A DNA stretch of 46,414 nucleotides from Prorocentrum cordatum (GCA_963575745.1 CAUYUJ010021691.1:88671-135084); one strand, 5' to 3'; numbered from the stretch's first letter, positions 9,992 through 20,809 are shown. Numbers and translations: made by a program. Notes: generated from the sequence alone by a model not told the origin.

Positions 9992-12052
9992 ACTCAGAAT
10001 TTCGAGGCGGCTCCAGCCGTGGTGACCAGGACGACGGACGACCGTCTGGAGGACTCGGCCACGACTGAAACGGGGCCCGTTTGGCCAGAAGGGAGCGCGG
10101 TTTCGAGTGTACCGATTCCCAAAAGGGAAATGGGGCCCGGTAGGCCAGACGCAAATCGTTGCGTCTCGAGCCCCAGCCCCGTCCCCGACGGCCGCCCTGC
10201 GCACGGACCACCTCAACGCCCCGTGACGACGACAGACGACCATCCCGGGGATCCTGCCGCGCACAACGACATATCGGAGCATAGCAGCAGCAGCAGCGGC
10301 AACGTGCCACCCCCCGTTTCGTCGACTGAGGAGGACGTCCCAGTGGGGAATCGAGAGGCGGTTGAGGCAGAGGTCACGATGCTACCCCCCACTTCTTGGT
10401 CAGACGACGACGTCCAAGTGGGGAACCGAGAGGAGGTAGCTTGCAGTGACCAGTGTGCAGCTCGCACGAACGACCCTCCCCTTCAGCTGTGCCAGCAGGC
10501 CAGAAGAACGGAGCGGGAAGTCACGGCGGAGACGGCGGAGGCCGCGGAAGCCGCGGAGTACCCCCCTCTGGACGAGCAGTCCGTCAGCAGTCCTCTGTGC
10601 CAGCAGGACAGAGGAATGGAGTGGGAAGTCACGGCGGCGGAGGCGGCGGAAACCGCGGAATTTCCGCCTCAGTGCAACCAGTGCGTCAGCAGTCCTCTGG
10701 GAGCGCCACGCACCCAGCTGGGAGACCACGGAACAACCATCCAGACGCAGGACAGCGGAGCCATCCGCTGGCTCGTCCGGAGAAACCCCTTTGCACCTAT
10801 TCGCCCCCCTTCCCCTGTCAGTGAGCTCCTTACGGACGGCGAACCCTGGGCGCCCTCGCCAGGCGTCCAGGGCAACGCTGGCAAAGCAGCTCGCGCCCCG
10901 GCTATGGAAGTTGTGCCGCAGAGCGTGCACGCGCCCGGCACAACCAGTGGTACCTCAGAAAGCGGAGAGAGACTCGCGCTGTCCAAAGGGGACGCACCAG
11001 GGGGCGACAGCAGGCACAGGCCCGAAGGCGAACGCCAGCGAGAGGGACCCGTCCCCATGCGCCACAAGGCCGCGTCTGCCCTGGCCGCCGGACGCTTCCC
11101 GACCCCAGCCTGGCGGCCAACCATGCGGTCTGCACTCCCCCGCAACAGTCTGCCAGGCGTGCAGCCGGAACTGTCGCGAGCAGATTGCGAGCCCCCCAAC
11201 CAGGACAACGAGGCCGCCACGTTGGCGACTGGCGGCTGGGATACACGGCAGCACCAGGGGCCTGACCCGCGTCAATGGCCAGAGCCCAGGGACCCCGGCA
11301 CGGGACAACAGCTGTACAAAACAGGAATCAACAACGTCCGGTGGGACCCGGGGAGACACCCGGCGAAGCGATACGACGATCCCAAGTCACACTGGGATCA
11401 ATGTTCACTGGCAATTGGCACGCTGTCGCCAAGCGGCAGTCTGTGCCTGGCCGCAAGGGCGCGCTCGACCCGCTTCGGCACGACCCGCAAACCTGCCACA
11501 TCTTCCTGGAATCCTTCCGCAGCCACAAGTGCGACGTACGGGTCCTCAGCGAAGCGCTGGGCCTCGACGTCGACTGGGCCTGGGCGTGGCAGCTGCACCT
11601 GGGTCCGAGCGGCGGAGCGAGCAGTGGCCAACGCGCGGCAAAGGGCCACTCGAATGAACAGGCCCCCCGGAAGCACAGAAAACAGTGGCGGGCCGTCTCC
11701 CCACAGTAGCCTTGCTACCCCCTCGTGGCATCCTTGCGAATTGCTACCGCGGTATGTGTCCCGACCCCTGCTTCTTTCAGGACCTCTACTTCCATTTCTT
11801 GGCTGTTATCTACGTGCTGCGTGTGTGGCTATACCGTCTACCTCAGTTCATTTCTCCTCTGTCTGCGTGCTGCGCTTGTGGCTATACCGTGGACAGTTTG
11901 GTTTTCCACTCTGGGATCCACCTTCTCTGTTGACTACGAGTTGTGCACCGTACTCTGCAGCGCGATTGGGTGTCCCATACTTGCCCCCTCTTGGTTCTGA
12001 CGGGCTGTTGTCGGTCGTGCCGTGCTTCTCCATCGGAGGAAACACGCTGTGA
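9992..12052 (+). pseudogene. Long open frame of unknown function, possible retrocopy
   Basis: About 686 codons stay open directly after TGA 9989-9991, in the same frame as the Ala-rich part. No family is recognised. The frame is Pro/Ser/Glu-rich with two imperfect repeats of about 40 residues (CQQ..R..E.EVTA..AE.AE), matching a tandem duplication at about 10485-10700. From about 11400 the protein looks less natural in this frame. In the next frame, 11275-11709 reads as a more globular sequence (FTGNWHAVAKRQS, then CHIFLESFRSHKCDVRVL) and ends at TAG 11707-11709. I infer a frameshift or unrecognised intron near 11400. With the leader relic upstream, a decayed retrocopy is plausible. High GC content makes long open frames less decisive. 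Confidence 0.35.
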
Positions 12053-12189
12053 GGGTGGCGAATTGTCCGGCCCCCCCGGAGTGGAAGAGACGCACATCCC
12101 GAGTATGTCGGAGGATCTCGGCCGCATCCCCACACAGGCCGCCGCCGAGGAGCGACTCGGGTTCAGAGGCGTCCTGAGCTGCTCGTGGG
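11710..12189. other. Possible 3' flank with a short duplication
   Basis: Less GC-rich than its surroundings. The segment GCTGCG(TG)TGTGGCTATACCGT occurs at about 11816-11840 and again at about 11870-11891. No poly(A) tract is visible that would mark a retrocopy end. Confidence 0.45.
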
Positions 12190-12420
12190 TGCCACCGCGC
12201 AGTCCCCCGACAGTGGGCTGGCGAGTTGTTCCCTCGCGGTCTGCTGACCCTCCACAGGGAGCAGTGGACGGACCACTGTGGCGACTTCGACTCAACATCG
12301 ACATCGTTGGTGCCTCCTCCTCCTCCTCCTCCTCCTCCTCCACTCATTCACCGGATTGTGCTGCTTTCGGCGGCGACTCCCCAATTCCTCCTCCTCCTCC
12401 TCGCTTGCACGGCGTGCCGC
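12190..12420. repeat. 270-bp repeat, isolated first copy
   Basis: It shares CCCTCCACAGGGAGCAGTGG, a CTC-rich tract and GGATTGTGCTGCTTTCGGCG with the four units at 13690-14760. It is separated from them by the 161-bp array. Confidence 0.65.
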
Positions 12421-13589
12421 GCCGCACGGACTCTCCCTGTACGAAGGCTCCCCCGCTACAGCGGCCGGGAACCCGACGATTGCTCCCACCGAAAGCCTCC
12501 CTCAGGTGTCGCCGTCCCCCACCCTGGCGCCGATTGGTAGCCCCACGCGGGCGCCGACTGGGTGTCCGACTGGGTGTCCGACCACCGACGTGCCCTGCGA
12601 GTCAGACGCGCCAAGGGTCAGGCCAACCGGGAGCCCGACGATTGCCCCGCCGAGAGCTTCCCTCAGGGGCCGCCGTTCCCCACCTTGGCGCCGACTGGTT
12701 GCCCCACGCGGGCGCCGACCGGGAGTCCGACTGGGTGTCCGACCTCCGGCGAGCCCGACGAGTCTGACACGCCACCGGGTAGGCCAACCGGGAGCCCGAC
12801 GATTGCCCCACCGAGAGCTTCCCTTAGGGGCCGCCGTTCCCCACCCTGGCGCCGACTGGTAGCCCCACGCGGGCGCCGACCTGGGAGCCCGACTGGGAGT
12901 TCGACCACCGACGAGCCCGACGAGTCTGACACGCCAACGGCCAGGCCAACCTGGAGCCCGACGATAGCTCCCACCGAGAGCCTCCCTCAGGTGTCGCCGT
13001 TCCCCACCTGGCGCTGACTGGTAGCCCCACGCGGGCGCCGAATGGGAGTCCGACTGGGAGTCCGACCACCGATGAGCCCGACGAGTCTGACACGCCAACG
13101 GTCAGGCCAACCGGGAACCCGACGATTGCTTCCACCGACAGCTTCCCTCAGGTGTCACCGTTCCCCACCCTGGCGCCGACTGGTTGCCCCACGCGGGCGC
13201 CGACTGGGAATCCGACTGGGTGTCCGACCACCGTCGAGCCCGACGAGCCTGGCACGCCAACGGTCAGGCCTACCAGGAGCCCGACGATTGCCCCCACCGA
13301 CAGCCTCGTATCGCCGTTCCCCATCCTGGCGCCGACTGGTAGCCCCACGTGGGCGCCGACTGGGAGTCCGACTGGGAGCCCGACCGCCGACGAGCCCGAC
13401 GAGTCTGACACGCCAACGGTCAGGCCAACCGGGAACCCGACGACTGCTTCCACCGAGAGCCTCCCTCAGGTGTCGCCGTTCCCCACCCTGGCGCTGACTG
13501 GTAGCCCCACGCGGGCGCCGACTGGGAGTCCGACTGGGTGTCCGACCACCGACGAGCCCGACGAGTGTTCTGGACAGCGATGGTCATAG
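12278..13589 (+). pseudogene. PT-rich repeat protein frame with signal-like N-terminus
   Basis: An ATG at 12278 starts a frame with a short polar head and a run of about nine Leu encoded by a CTC microsatellite, which resembles a secretion signal. It is followed by a PT-rich repeat domain: APTESLPQVSPFPTLAPTG, SPTRAPTGSPTGCPTTDEPD, ESDTPTVRPTG. Similar Pro-Thr repeat proteins occur on protist cell surfaces (general knowledge). The PT register passes through all three forward frames (from 12278, from 12562, and from 13152 to the stop at 13589), because repeat units vary by 1-2 bp. As written it cannot be one intact protein. It is either a decayed gene, an assembly artefact, or a repeat that only resembles coding DNA. 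Confidence 0.4.
12465..13585. repeat. ~161-bp tandem array, about 7 copies
   Basis: The anchor GAGCCCGACGATTGC (or variants) lies near 12469, 12629, 12790, 12951, 13111, 13274 and 13431, giving a spacing of 157-163 bp. The unit also carries CCGTTCCCCACCCTGGCGCC and GACGAGCCCGACGAGTCTGA. It is the DNA underlying the PT-rich frame. Confidence 0.9.
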
Positions 13590-14760
13590 ACCGTCCGACT
13601 AACCCGGCAGGCAGGGGATCCTCCAGCCTCCCATGGCGGGCAGTCACCAGACGGCGCTGCTCTGGGAAGGCGACGGCACATTCCCCCGCCAGTAGGATGG
13701 CATGGTGTTCCCCCCACAGCCTCCAGACCCTCCACAGGGTACTGTGGAGCGTCCACAGTGGCACCGCCGACTTACGACGACATAGTGGCGTCCTCTCCCG
13801 CTCCTCCTCCATTTACCTGTTTGTGCGGCTATCGGCTGCGGCTCCCTCTCCTCCTCCTCCTCCTTGCTCTGACGGCGTTCCGAGTCGCTCGGATTCCCCC
13901 CAGCGCAGCCCACCGGGCACTGCGGCTCTCGGCTGCGCCCTCACACAGAGTCCGATGCCGAGGTGCTACATGGGCTCTGTTCCCCACGCGGTCGCCGAGG
14001 ACCCTCCGCAGGGCACTGTGGAGGGATCGCAGTGGTCACAGTCCTCACAGCGTCTACATTGGCGTCGCCCCTCCCTCCTCCTCCGTCTATTTACTGGATT
14101 GTGCGGCTATCGGCTGCGTCTCCCCCCCCTCCATTGCTGATTCGGCGCAAGTGCCGCACGCTCTGCACTGCACGTTCTTCCCCCCGACGTTGCTGCTTGG
14201 GGCAGTCACAGCGAGATCCCCCGCAGTGGTCCGGCGCTCTGTTCCCCCCGCGGTCGCCGAGGACCCGCCACAACTCAGGGTGGCGGGATCGCAGAGGCCA
14301 AAGTCTTCACAGTGTCAGCATTGACGCCACCCCTCCCTCTCCTCCTTTCATGTTCTGGATTGTGCGGCTATCGGCTGCGACTCCTCCTCTCCTCCTCCTC
14401 TATTGCTGATACGGCGCCACGCGAATTCCCCCCTACCGAGGCTCCAGTGGAACACTCGGGCGTACGATGCTGCGTGGGACAGTGACAGCGTGGTCCCCCG
14501 CAGTGGTCTGGCGCTCTGTTCCCCCCGCGGTCGCCGAGGACCCGCCACAACTCAGGGTGGAGGGATCACAGAGGCCAAGACTTCGCAGTGTCAGCATTGG
14601 CGCCACCCCTCCCTCTCCTCCGTTCTTTTCTGGATTGTGCGGCTATCGGCTGCGACTCCTCCTTTCCTCCTCCTTTATTGCTGACACGGCGCCACGCGAT
14701 TTTCCCCCAACCGAGGCTCCACTGGAGCACTCGGGCGTACTTGCAACCGGGGGGCTCACT
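13590..14760. repeat. ~270-bp tandem repeat, four further copies
   Basis: Anchors: GGTCGCCGAGGACC near 13990, 14255 and 14531, and TGTGCGGCTATCGGCTGCG near 13824, 14098, 14355 and 14635. Each unit has a CTC-rich hydrophobic-coding tract. The last two copies are most alike (GATACGGCGCCACGCGA..TTCCCCC, GAGGCTCCA.TGGA). No single frame is maintained across copies. Confidence 0.85.
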
Positions 14761-14774
14761 GGCAGTGCTCCGAG

Positions 14775-15365
14775 GTGCGGTCGGGCCGCGAGGCTACTTG
14801 GTGTTGTTTCGGACAATTCGGGCCTTCGGCAGTCCACCCCCGACTGTGCGACTCCTGCCCCTGGTGCGGGCGCGGTTCGCCCACGTGGCCCGGGTGTTGT
14901 TCACGGTGCCTTGTCCTGGGTTACGGCTGGGCGCAGCCCGGCGCGCCACCCCGCCCCGCACCACCTGGGGCCGGACTTGGGGAGAGCGCGGACCCTACAA
15001 GTGGTACATCCTTTGCTCGACTGCCGACGGTCTCCCATTCGGTCCGCCCCTATCCGACCGACGCTCGCCGCTTTGTTCTCCCGTCCATCGTGATGGATAA
15101 GCTGCCCGCGTTGTTCGCCGAGGACTTGGTCCGCCGTTCTCGGCGGGAGCCACCCTCGAGCTCCTGTTACTGCACAAGTGGTTCATCCTTTGGCAGTGTT
15201 CCAGCCCTCCTGCAGGGTGGTCCAGAGTGCTCGGCCATGCCTGCTGCCGCATCCCCCCCGACCTTGGGGGTCTGGCAGTCGCAGGTTTCGGACTCCATGA
15301 TTGGGCCGGCGTCTCCGTGCATAAATTGGTCGCTTTTGCCCGACCACGCCCAGGAGTCCTTGTGA
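14775..15365 (+). CDS. Possible Cys-rich open frame, unknown
   Basis: Open frame without an early ATG; the frame begins with GTG and the first ATG lies far downstream. It has a Cys-rich patch (LCDSCPWCGRG, then GCCSRC) and then low-bias sequence ending DHAQESL. It lies in sequence that seems non-repetitive apart from one duplicated phrase (ACAAGTGGT.CATCCTTTG at about 14998 and 15174). No family recognised. It may be an exon or chance. Confidence 0.2.
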   Translation: MRSGREATWCCFGQFGPSAVHPRLCDSCPWCGRGSPTWPGCCSRCLVLGYGWAQPGAPPRPAPPGAGLGESADPTSGTSFARLPTVSHSVRPYPTDARRFVLPSIVMDKLPALFAEDLVRRSRREPPSSSCYCTSGSSFGSVPALLQGGPECSAMPAAASPPTLGVWQSQVSDSMIGPASPCINWSLLPDHAQESL

Positions 15366-15860
15366 GTGAGGCGTTCCTCGGTTCCCCCTCTTCTGCCCGT
15401 GCGTGCTCTCGCGCCCGCCGCCCTTCCTTGCTCCCTCGCTTCCTCGTCGTGTTTGACGGAGCGACCTCTCGGGTCCCCCGTGCTGCCACAGTGCAGCGTG
15501 CCGCACGCCAGTACGCGCCGGACAGTGCGGTTCGAGTTTGCGCCACTGTGCGACTTCTCCTCCGTCGAGCTCAGTCAGGTGCCTGCTTCCCCGCTCCTGG
15601 GTCGCTTGCACGTGCACTTGCTGCGTCGGCCTACGTGCCGTCGTTGCCAATTATCTCGCCCTGTACCCCAGCCGAGCCCGTCCCGCTCCTTGGATCTGTC
15701 CTTGAGAGCCGTCAATCAAAAAGTATCCCCGCCAGCCGTGGCTGCTCGCTCGCTCGCTACGCTTGCCTTTCTTCTCCTGCTGCCTAGTCGCGGCCCGACT
15801 AGTGTTCGGGCGGCTTTCGGCCCGCCTCGCGAGCCGGTTGACCAAAAGTTTCCCCGCCAA
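15366..15860. other. GC-rich spacer
   Basis: No repeat period and no recognisable product. Several overlapping frames are open because of high GC. Confidence 0.4.
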
Positions 15861-15942
15861 CCCATTCAGAAACGATGTCCAGGCGAGTTGAGGCGATCAG
15901 GCAAGTGCGGGGGCAAAGAGGGGGACGGCCGAATTTTATCAA

Positions 15943-16105
15943 AAGGAGGAGGAGGAGGAGGAGGAGGAGGAGGAGGAGGAGGAGGAGGAGGAGGAGGAGG
16001 AGGAGGAGGAGGAGGAGGAGGGGGAGGAGGAGGAGGGAGGAGGAGGAGGAGGGAGGAGGAGGAGGAGGAGGAGGAGGAGGAAAAGGAGGAGGAGGAGGAA
16101 CAACA
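15943..16105. repeat. (GGA)n microsatellite
   Basis: Pure to near-pure AGG repeat on the plus strand, about 160 bp, inside the composite repeat. Confidence 0.97.
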
Positions 16106-16636
16106 AACATAGGAGGAGGAAGGATGAGCAGGAGGAGGAGGGCAAGCAAAAGGGCCAGAGGTCTCTTGGATGCCTCTCAGAGCTTCTTGGGATATCTCTT
16201 GGGCGCTTCTTGGGGGCCTCTTGGGACGTCTTGGGGATCTCTTGGCGGTCCCGGGGGGCTCTTGGGCGTCTCGGGTGCCTCGGGGGGCCTCTTGGGGCCG
16301 CTTGGGGTCCTCGTGGGGGCCTCCTGGTGGACTCTTGGGGGCCTCTTGGGGCCATCTTGGGGCCATCTTGGGGCGTCTCGAGGCCTCCCAGGCGCTTCTT
16401 GGGGCCGTCTTGGAGGACATCGATCAAAGAAGGGAGGTCCCTAATTAGCGCTGCCCTCCCAAGAGGCCAACATGGGGCCAAAACCGTGATAAAACCAATG
16501 GCCGTTTTGGACGTTCTGGCACCTCGCGACGGGCCCCGTCCAGGTCCAGGGGGGGAGGTGGGGGGGGAGGGGCAGACCTCTCCCCGGAGGAGAAGAAGGG
16601 GGTTCGAAGAGGAAAGGCTCTAGACCACCTTGCGTC

Positions 16637-16696
16637 CTCCTCCTCCTCCTCCTCCTCCTCCTCCTCCTCCTCCTCCTCCTCCTCCTCCTCCTCCTC
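16637..16696. repeat. (TCC)n microsatellite
   Basis: About 60 bp of pure TCC. It interrupts the composite-repeat tail at the point where copy A (about 4450) has no array. Confidence 0.97.
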
Positions 16697-16740
16697 AAGG
16701 GCTGACGGGACTAAGAGGGCGTAGGCTCAGGGGCGGACGC

Positions 16741-17144
16741 GCCGCCCCCCAATCGCCCATCCGCTGCCGGCGGGGGGCCCGAGGTGGCCCGCCCAGAGGA
16801 GCCTTACGGAGATCTGCGAATCGGTCGCCCGTCGCCAAGCTGTCGGCGGGGTATGGTCCCAATTCCAACTCGATGAACACCCCCCCTCCGCTGAGCCCCC
16901 CCCCCCCCCCCTAGATCTTGTCTGCCATTTCTCGTCTGGCGCGTGCGAGAATCGTGGAGGAGCCTGGGTGTGAGAACTTTCAAGAATGGGGCGTGAGAGA
17001 ATCATCAATCAAGAAAGTGGGAACCGCGCGCGCAGCAACCCGCGCAGGGCGCGCTCCGGCGCATGCTGCCTCTGACCCTGACCCTGACCCCCCCCCCTAC
17101 GTGGCCACCCCAAACCTTGCCCCTCAGGAAGGGGGTCCAGCGAA
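16741..17144. other. GC-rich spacer with C runs
   Basis: It contains a C-run at about 16898-16912 and CCCTGA repeats at 17073-17095. No gene seen. Confidence 0.45.
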
Positions 17145-17990
17145 GTGGGGGGGCACTCACATCAGTGGCCCCTCCATCGCCCTCCCCTGGTGGTGCCAGG
17201 CGTGCGACTGTCGCCGCTTTGCTGCGCCCGTTGGGGGGTCCAGCGGAGTGGGGGAGCATTCAGATCAGTGTATCCTCCCCCCCCTGGCGGTGCCAGGCGC
17301 GCAAAAGGGCGCCACTCTGGCGGGCCCGTAGGGTGTCCGAAGGAGTTGAGGGGCCGCTTGCATCATTGTATCTCCGCCGCCCTCCCTGGCTGCTGCCAGG
17401 CGCGCCACTGTCTCCATTTTGCAGGGATGCCCTTAGAGGCCTGGTGGAGGTGGGGATACTTGGATCGAGGTGCCTCCCCCAGCTCTCCCGGGCTGCTGGC
17501 AGGCCTGCAGCAGTCGCCGCCCTGCAGCGCCCGTGAGAGGCCCGGCGGGGTCGGATGCCACTCGGCTCAGAGTGTCTCCTTCGCCTTATGATGTCCCAAC
17601 CCACTTTAGCCTTAATCACTAGAAAGAATTTCGAGCGCACCCCAAAACTCGAGGGTTTTCACGTGTCGGGCCCTGGGAGACACTCTTTCGACACTGTTTC
17701 GACACTCTTTCGACACTCTTTCGAGACTTTTCTGGGTGCTCGAAATTATTTCTGGGATGTGGTCCTTAAGTAGGATGGGGGCAACATAACCCTCGCCCTC
17801 TGCGGGTGCTGCCGGGCGCGCAACCGTCGCCCCCCTCTGCTGCGCTCCCGCGGAGGCACGAAGCAACGTGTCCCTCCGACGCCCCGCCGGGGTGCTGCCG
17901 GGCGTTACAGTTGTCGCCGCTGTGCTGCGGCGCCGGGGGGCACAGCGGCGTGGGGGCGCGCTCTCCGATGCGGCGCGCAGGTTTTCTCCT
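17145..17990. repeat. ~100-bp tandem repeat, split array
   Basis: The anchor (GTGCCAGGCG or GCTGCC(A/G)GGCG) lies near 17191, 17290, 17390 and 17492, then again near 17806 and 17893. The unit also carries TCGCCGC..TGCTGCG. The array is interrupted by unlike, more AT-rich sequence at about 17575-17795, which includes the 12-bp repeat below. Confidence 0.75.
17683..17736. repeat. 12-bp repeat CTCTTTCGACA, about 4 copies
   Basis: ACACT(C/G)TTTCG repeated with a 12-bp period, inside the non-repeat interruption of the 100-bp array. Confidence 0.85.
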
Positions 17991-18390
17991 TGCTGCAGCC
18001 CTGACGAGGGGCTGCATGCCACTTCGTCTCGTAACTCGTTCTCGGTCGGCACCGTCGTCGGCGGTGCTTGTTACACATGGGCTGGTCGTGCCCCTGTGTA
18101 CGGCAGACTCGCGCCGCGTCGATCTGGCGGCGCTGACGGCTCGGGCGCTCGAGGTGGAAGTCCACCGACGGCCTGCACCCAGACTTGACCTTGCCCACTG
18201 TCGTCGGATGGCGGGGATCTCTCGAGGCCGATCGATCCTGGGGTGCGATGGCACGGTTTCTTGAGGTAACTCGAGCTGCAGAGGAGCTACAGATGCCGGA
18301 ACTCGTCACGTTTTTTCAGAGTTGGAACCAGAAAACGATTCGTACCCTATTTTTTTCTAGAGATGGCGATGCCTTTCTTGATCTCTTTCC
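17991..18390. other. Spacer, nothing recognised
   Basis: Mixed-composition sequence. An open frame at 18185-18808 (+) starts here but soon becomes poly-Leu, poly-Ser and poly-Ala from microsatellites, so I do not call it. Confidence 0.4.
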
Positions 18391-18583
18391 CCTCCTTCTG
18401 CTCCTCCTCCTCCTCCTCCTCCTCCTGCCCCGGCGCGCCAGGTCAAGGCCTCTCGCTCTCGCAGTGGAAGCCCGCCCCGGTGCAGCCGCGCCGGCGCGCG
18501 ATGGAGGACGCCCTGTGGCTCGCTCGGCTTCGTTGTCGTTATCGCCGCCGCCGCCGTCTCCGTGGTCGTCGTCGCCGTCGTCG

Positions 18584-18616
<33 letters not shown>

Positions 18617-18623
18617 TCGCTGC

Positions 18624-18679
<56 letters not shown>

Positions 18680-18700
18680 GCGGCGTCGTCGTCGTCGCCT
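18391..18700. repeat. CTC and GTC/GCC microsatellites
   Basis: CTC run at about 18397-18425, GTC/GCC field at about 18535-18700. Confidence 0.9.
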
Positions 18701-19170
18701 CATGGGGAGAGAATCGAGCATGCAGGCTTCTGGGTGTCTTGGGCTCATTGCTTTCGGACCTCCAGGGGGCTCCTGAGGCTTCTTGAGGCCTGCAGGGACA
18801 TCCAATGACCTCTTGGGTCCTCCGGGGACCGCCCGAGGAGGTTCTGGAAGTTCACTCTGAGATTTACGACGGGGGCGCTTGAGGGGCGCAGGAGGTGGAC
18901 TGGCCCTTCCCCCGCACACTTCAATCTTCCTCCGCGTCTTTCCTCCTCGTCCCTCCTGCTCCTTCTGCCTCCTTCCTCCTCTCTTCTCCCCCGCCGTCGC
19001 CGTCCATGTCCCTCCCTCCCTCCATTCTTCCTCCTTCCTGTCCTCTTCCTCTCTACCCCACTGCCGCCTCCCCCTGCCCCCTTCCTGTCCTCGGTGGTGG
19101 TGGGGGAGGAGGACCAGGGTAATCCCAAGATGCGTAAACAACGCTGCAACACACCTCCCATGCCAAGTCC
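18701..19170. other. CTTGGG-like remnant and pyrimidine-rich stretch
   Basis: 18720-18850 carries diverged phrases of the CTCTTGGGGTCC minisatellite family. 18920-19085 is pyrimidine-rich (TCCTCC/CCCTCC). No gene seen. Confidence 0.5.
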
Positions 19171-19310
19171 CATTCCCTGGCATCGCTCGGACCTGTGCAT
19201 TTTTCTTGGCGAGGACCATCGAGGAACATCCTTGATCATTTGGCGAAAAAAACACGCACGAAACCGGAACAAGCACAGGGAATGGACGTCCGAGCGATGG
19301 CCAGTATTCC
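19171..19310. repeat. ~140-bp foldback (imperfect palindrome)
   Basis: CTGGCATCGCTCGGAC (19177-19192) pairs with GTCCGAGCGATGGCCAG (19288-19304). Next, GTGCATTTTTCTTGG faces AAAAAAACACGCACG, which pairs partly. Outer arms are weak. Confidence 0.55.
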
Positions 19311-19512
19311 CGTACGTCTCTACAGGCTGTAATTCACCTTCACGAAGCGCCCTTTTGAAATACCAGCGCATCCAAGCATTTTGGGAGGAGGAAGGCAGCA
19401 CGCAGCGGGGCCGGGGAAGCAGAGACCAGCGCAGGCAGAGACGCAGAAGTCATGCGCAGGATGAGGATGAGGAGGAGGCAATTCGGGCATGATAGCAGAT
19501 GAGGAGAACGGA

Positions 19513-19908
19513 GAACGATGATGCTGATGATGTTCATGCTGATGATGACGATGCTGATGCTGATGATGATACCGATGATGCTGATGATGCTGATGATGAT
19601 GACGATGATACTGATGATGCTGACAATGATGATGTGATGATGCTGCTGCTGATGCTGCTGCTGCTGCTGATGATGATGATTGCGATGATGATGCTGATGA
19701 TGGTGGTGATGATGATGATGATGATACTGATGATGGTGATGCTGCTGATGATGATACTGCTGCAGATGATGCTTATTCATGATGTCGATTATTATGCTGA
19801 TGATAATGGTGATGGTGACGCTAATGATGATGATTATGATGATGATTATGATGATGATGATGATGATGACGATGATGATGATGATGATGCTGATGCTGAT
19901 GGTGATGC

Positions 19909-19944
<36 letters not shown>

Positions 19945-20000
19945 GGATGATGATGATGCTGATAAGGATGAAGAAGAAGACGAGGAGCAGGAGGAGGATG
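19513..20000. repeat. (GAT)n field
   Basis: GATGAT/GCTGAT trinucleotide field with a rare GAC and GGT. It encodes poly-Asp or poly-Met frames only. Confidence 0.95.
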
Positions 20001-20039
20001 GTGTGAATGAACCCAATGAATAGCAGAGAACACCTCCCT

Positions 20040-20158
20040 AGCTCTCGTCGTTTGGCGTCGTCGCCATCGCCGTCGTCGTTGCCGTGAGCATCCGTCACCG
20101 CCTTCGCATCTGCCGCCGTCGTCGTCATCGTCGTCGACGCAGTCGCCGTCGTCGTGTG
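20040..20158. repeat. Short GTC/GCC field
   Basis: Degenerate CGTCGT and CGCCGTC repeats. No gene. Confidence 0.75.
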
Positions 20159-20174
20159 GCTAAGTCCCGAGCCG

Positions 20175-20365
20175 TCCTTCCCACTCGCGCCCCACTCGGG
20201 GCCCCAGGTGGGACGCGAACTCGCATCTCGTGCCCCACTCGCGCCTCACCTGGGGCCCCGGGTGAGGCACTGATTTTCCCGCCTCGTGCCCCATTCGCGT
20301 CCCACCCGGGGCCCACGGGTGGGACACGAGTGGGGCACGAGGTGGTTCGCGAGTGGTCCCGGGTT
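20175..20365. repeat. ~190-bp nested foldback with GTGCCCCACTCG phrases
   Basis: Three loose repeats, each with its own palindrome. The best are GTCCCACCCG / CGGGTGGGAC (stem 10, loop 7; about 20298-20324) and GCCTCACC / GGTGAGGC around GGGGCCCC (about 20248-20273). The outer CCCACTCGCG and GTGCCCCACTCG are complemented by GAGTGGGGCACGAGG and CGCGAGTGG. Confidence 0.65.
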
Positions 20366-20809
20366 GGTGGCAGGGCGGGCGATGACGATAGACATAGCAA
20401 CATGATCGAGGTGCATTTGACTGGGCCGTTCCGTTTCTGGGTGGCGAGGCGTTTAGAACCGACGCGGGGAAACATCGGAAGTCCATCAATTTCAAGCTTC
20501 CTTAAAGCGACCACCGAGTTCTTGGTGCAAGAAAACGTAGCAGGCGCACCGTGGAGTCGAGCTCTGTTGGGACCCAGCTACAGGGATCCTACTACAGACG
20601 GGGATCCAGCTCTAGAAGGAACTCTGGTGCAGCAGGAACCAGCTGTATAACGTCAGCCCGTGGTTAACACATGATGCCACCCTCTGATGGCTGTTCAATC
20701 AACCCCGCGGGGCTCGACACTTTTTCCCAACCATCCTGTGGTTCTGGTCCTCGTTTTGCATACATATTGCCCCACGCACGTTCCTCCTCTCCTCTCCTCC
20801 TCCCTCCTA
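20366..20809. other. Low-repeat spacer
   Basis: No tandem period and no convincing gene. Confidence 0.4.

Larger units (their letters stand above)
15861..16740. repeat. Dispersed composite repeat, copy B
   Basis: Head CCCATTCAGAAACGATG (15861-15912), a GGA microsatellite (15943-16105), a CTCTTGGGG minisatellite (about 16165-16420), tail GACATCGATCAAAGAAGGGA, GGTCCCTAATTAGCG, GAGGCCAACATGGGGCC (16411-16565), then GGAGAAGAAGGGGGTTCGAA, AAGAGGAAAG (about 16578-16616), a TCC microsatellite, and AAGGGCTGACGGGACTAAG. It is colinear with 2714-4480. Confidence 0.8.

Noticed and set aside
18185-18808. Plus-strand frame with poly-Leu then poly-Ser as a membrane protein
   Set aside because: The Leu run is a CTC microsatellite and the Ser/Ala runs are GTC/GCC microsatellites.
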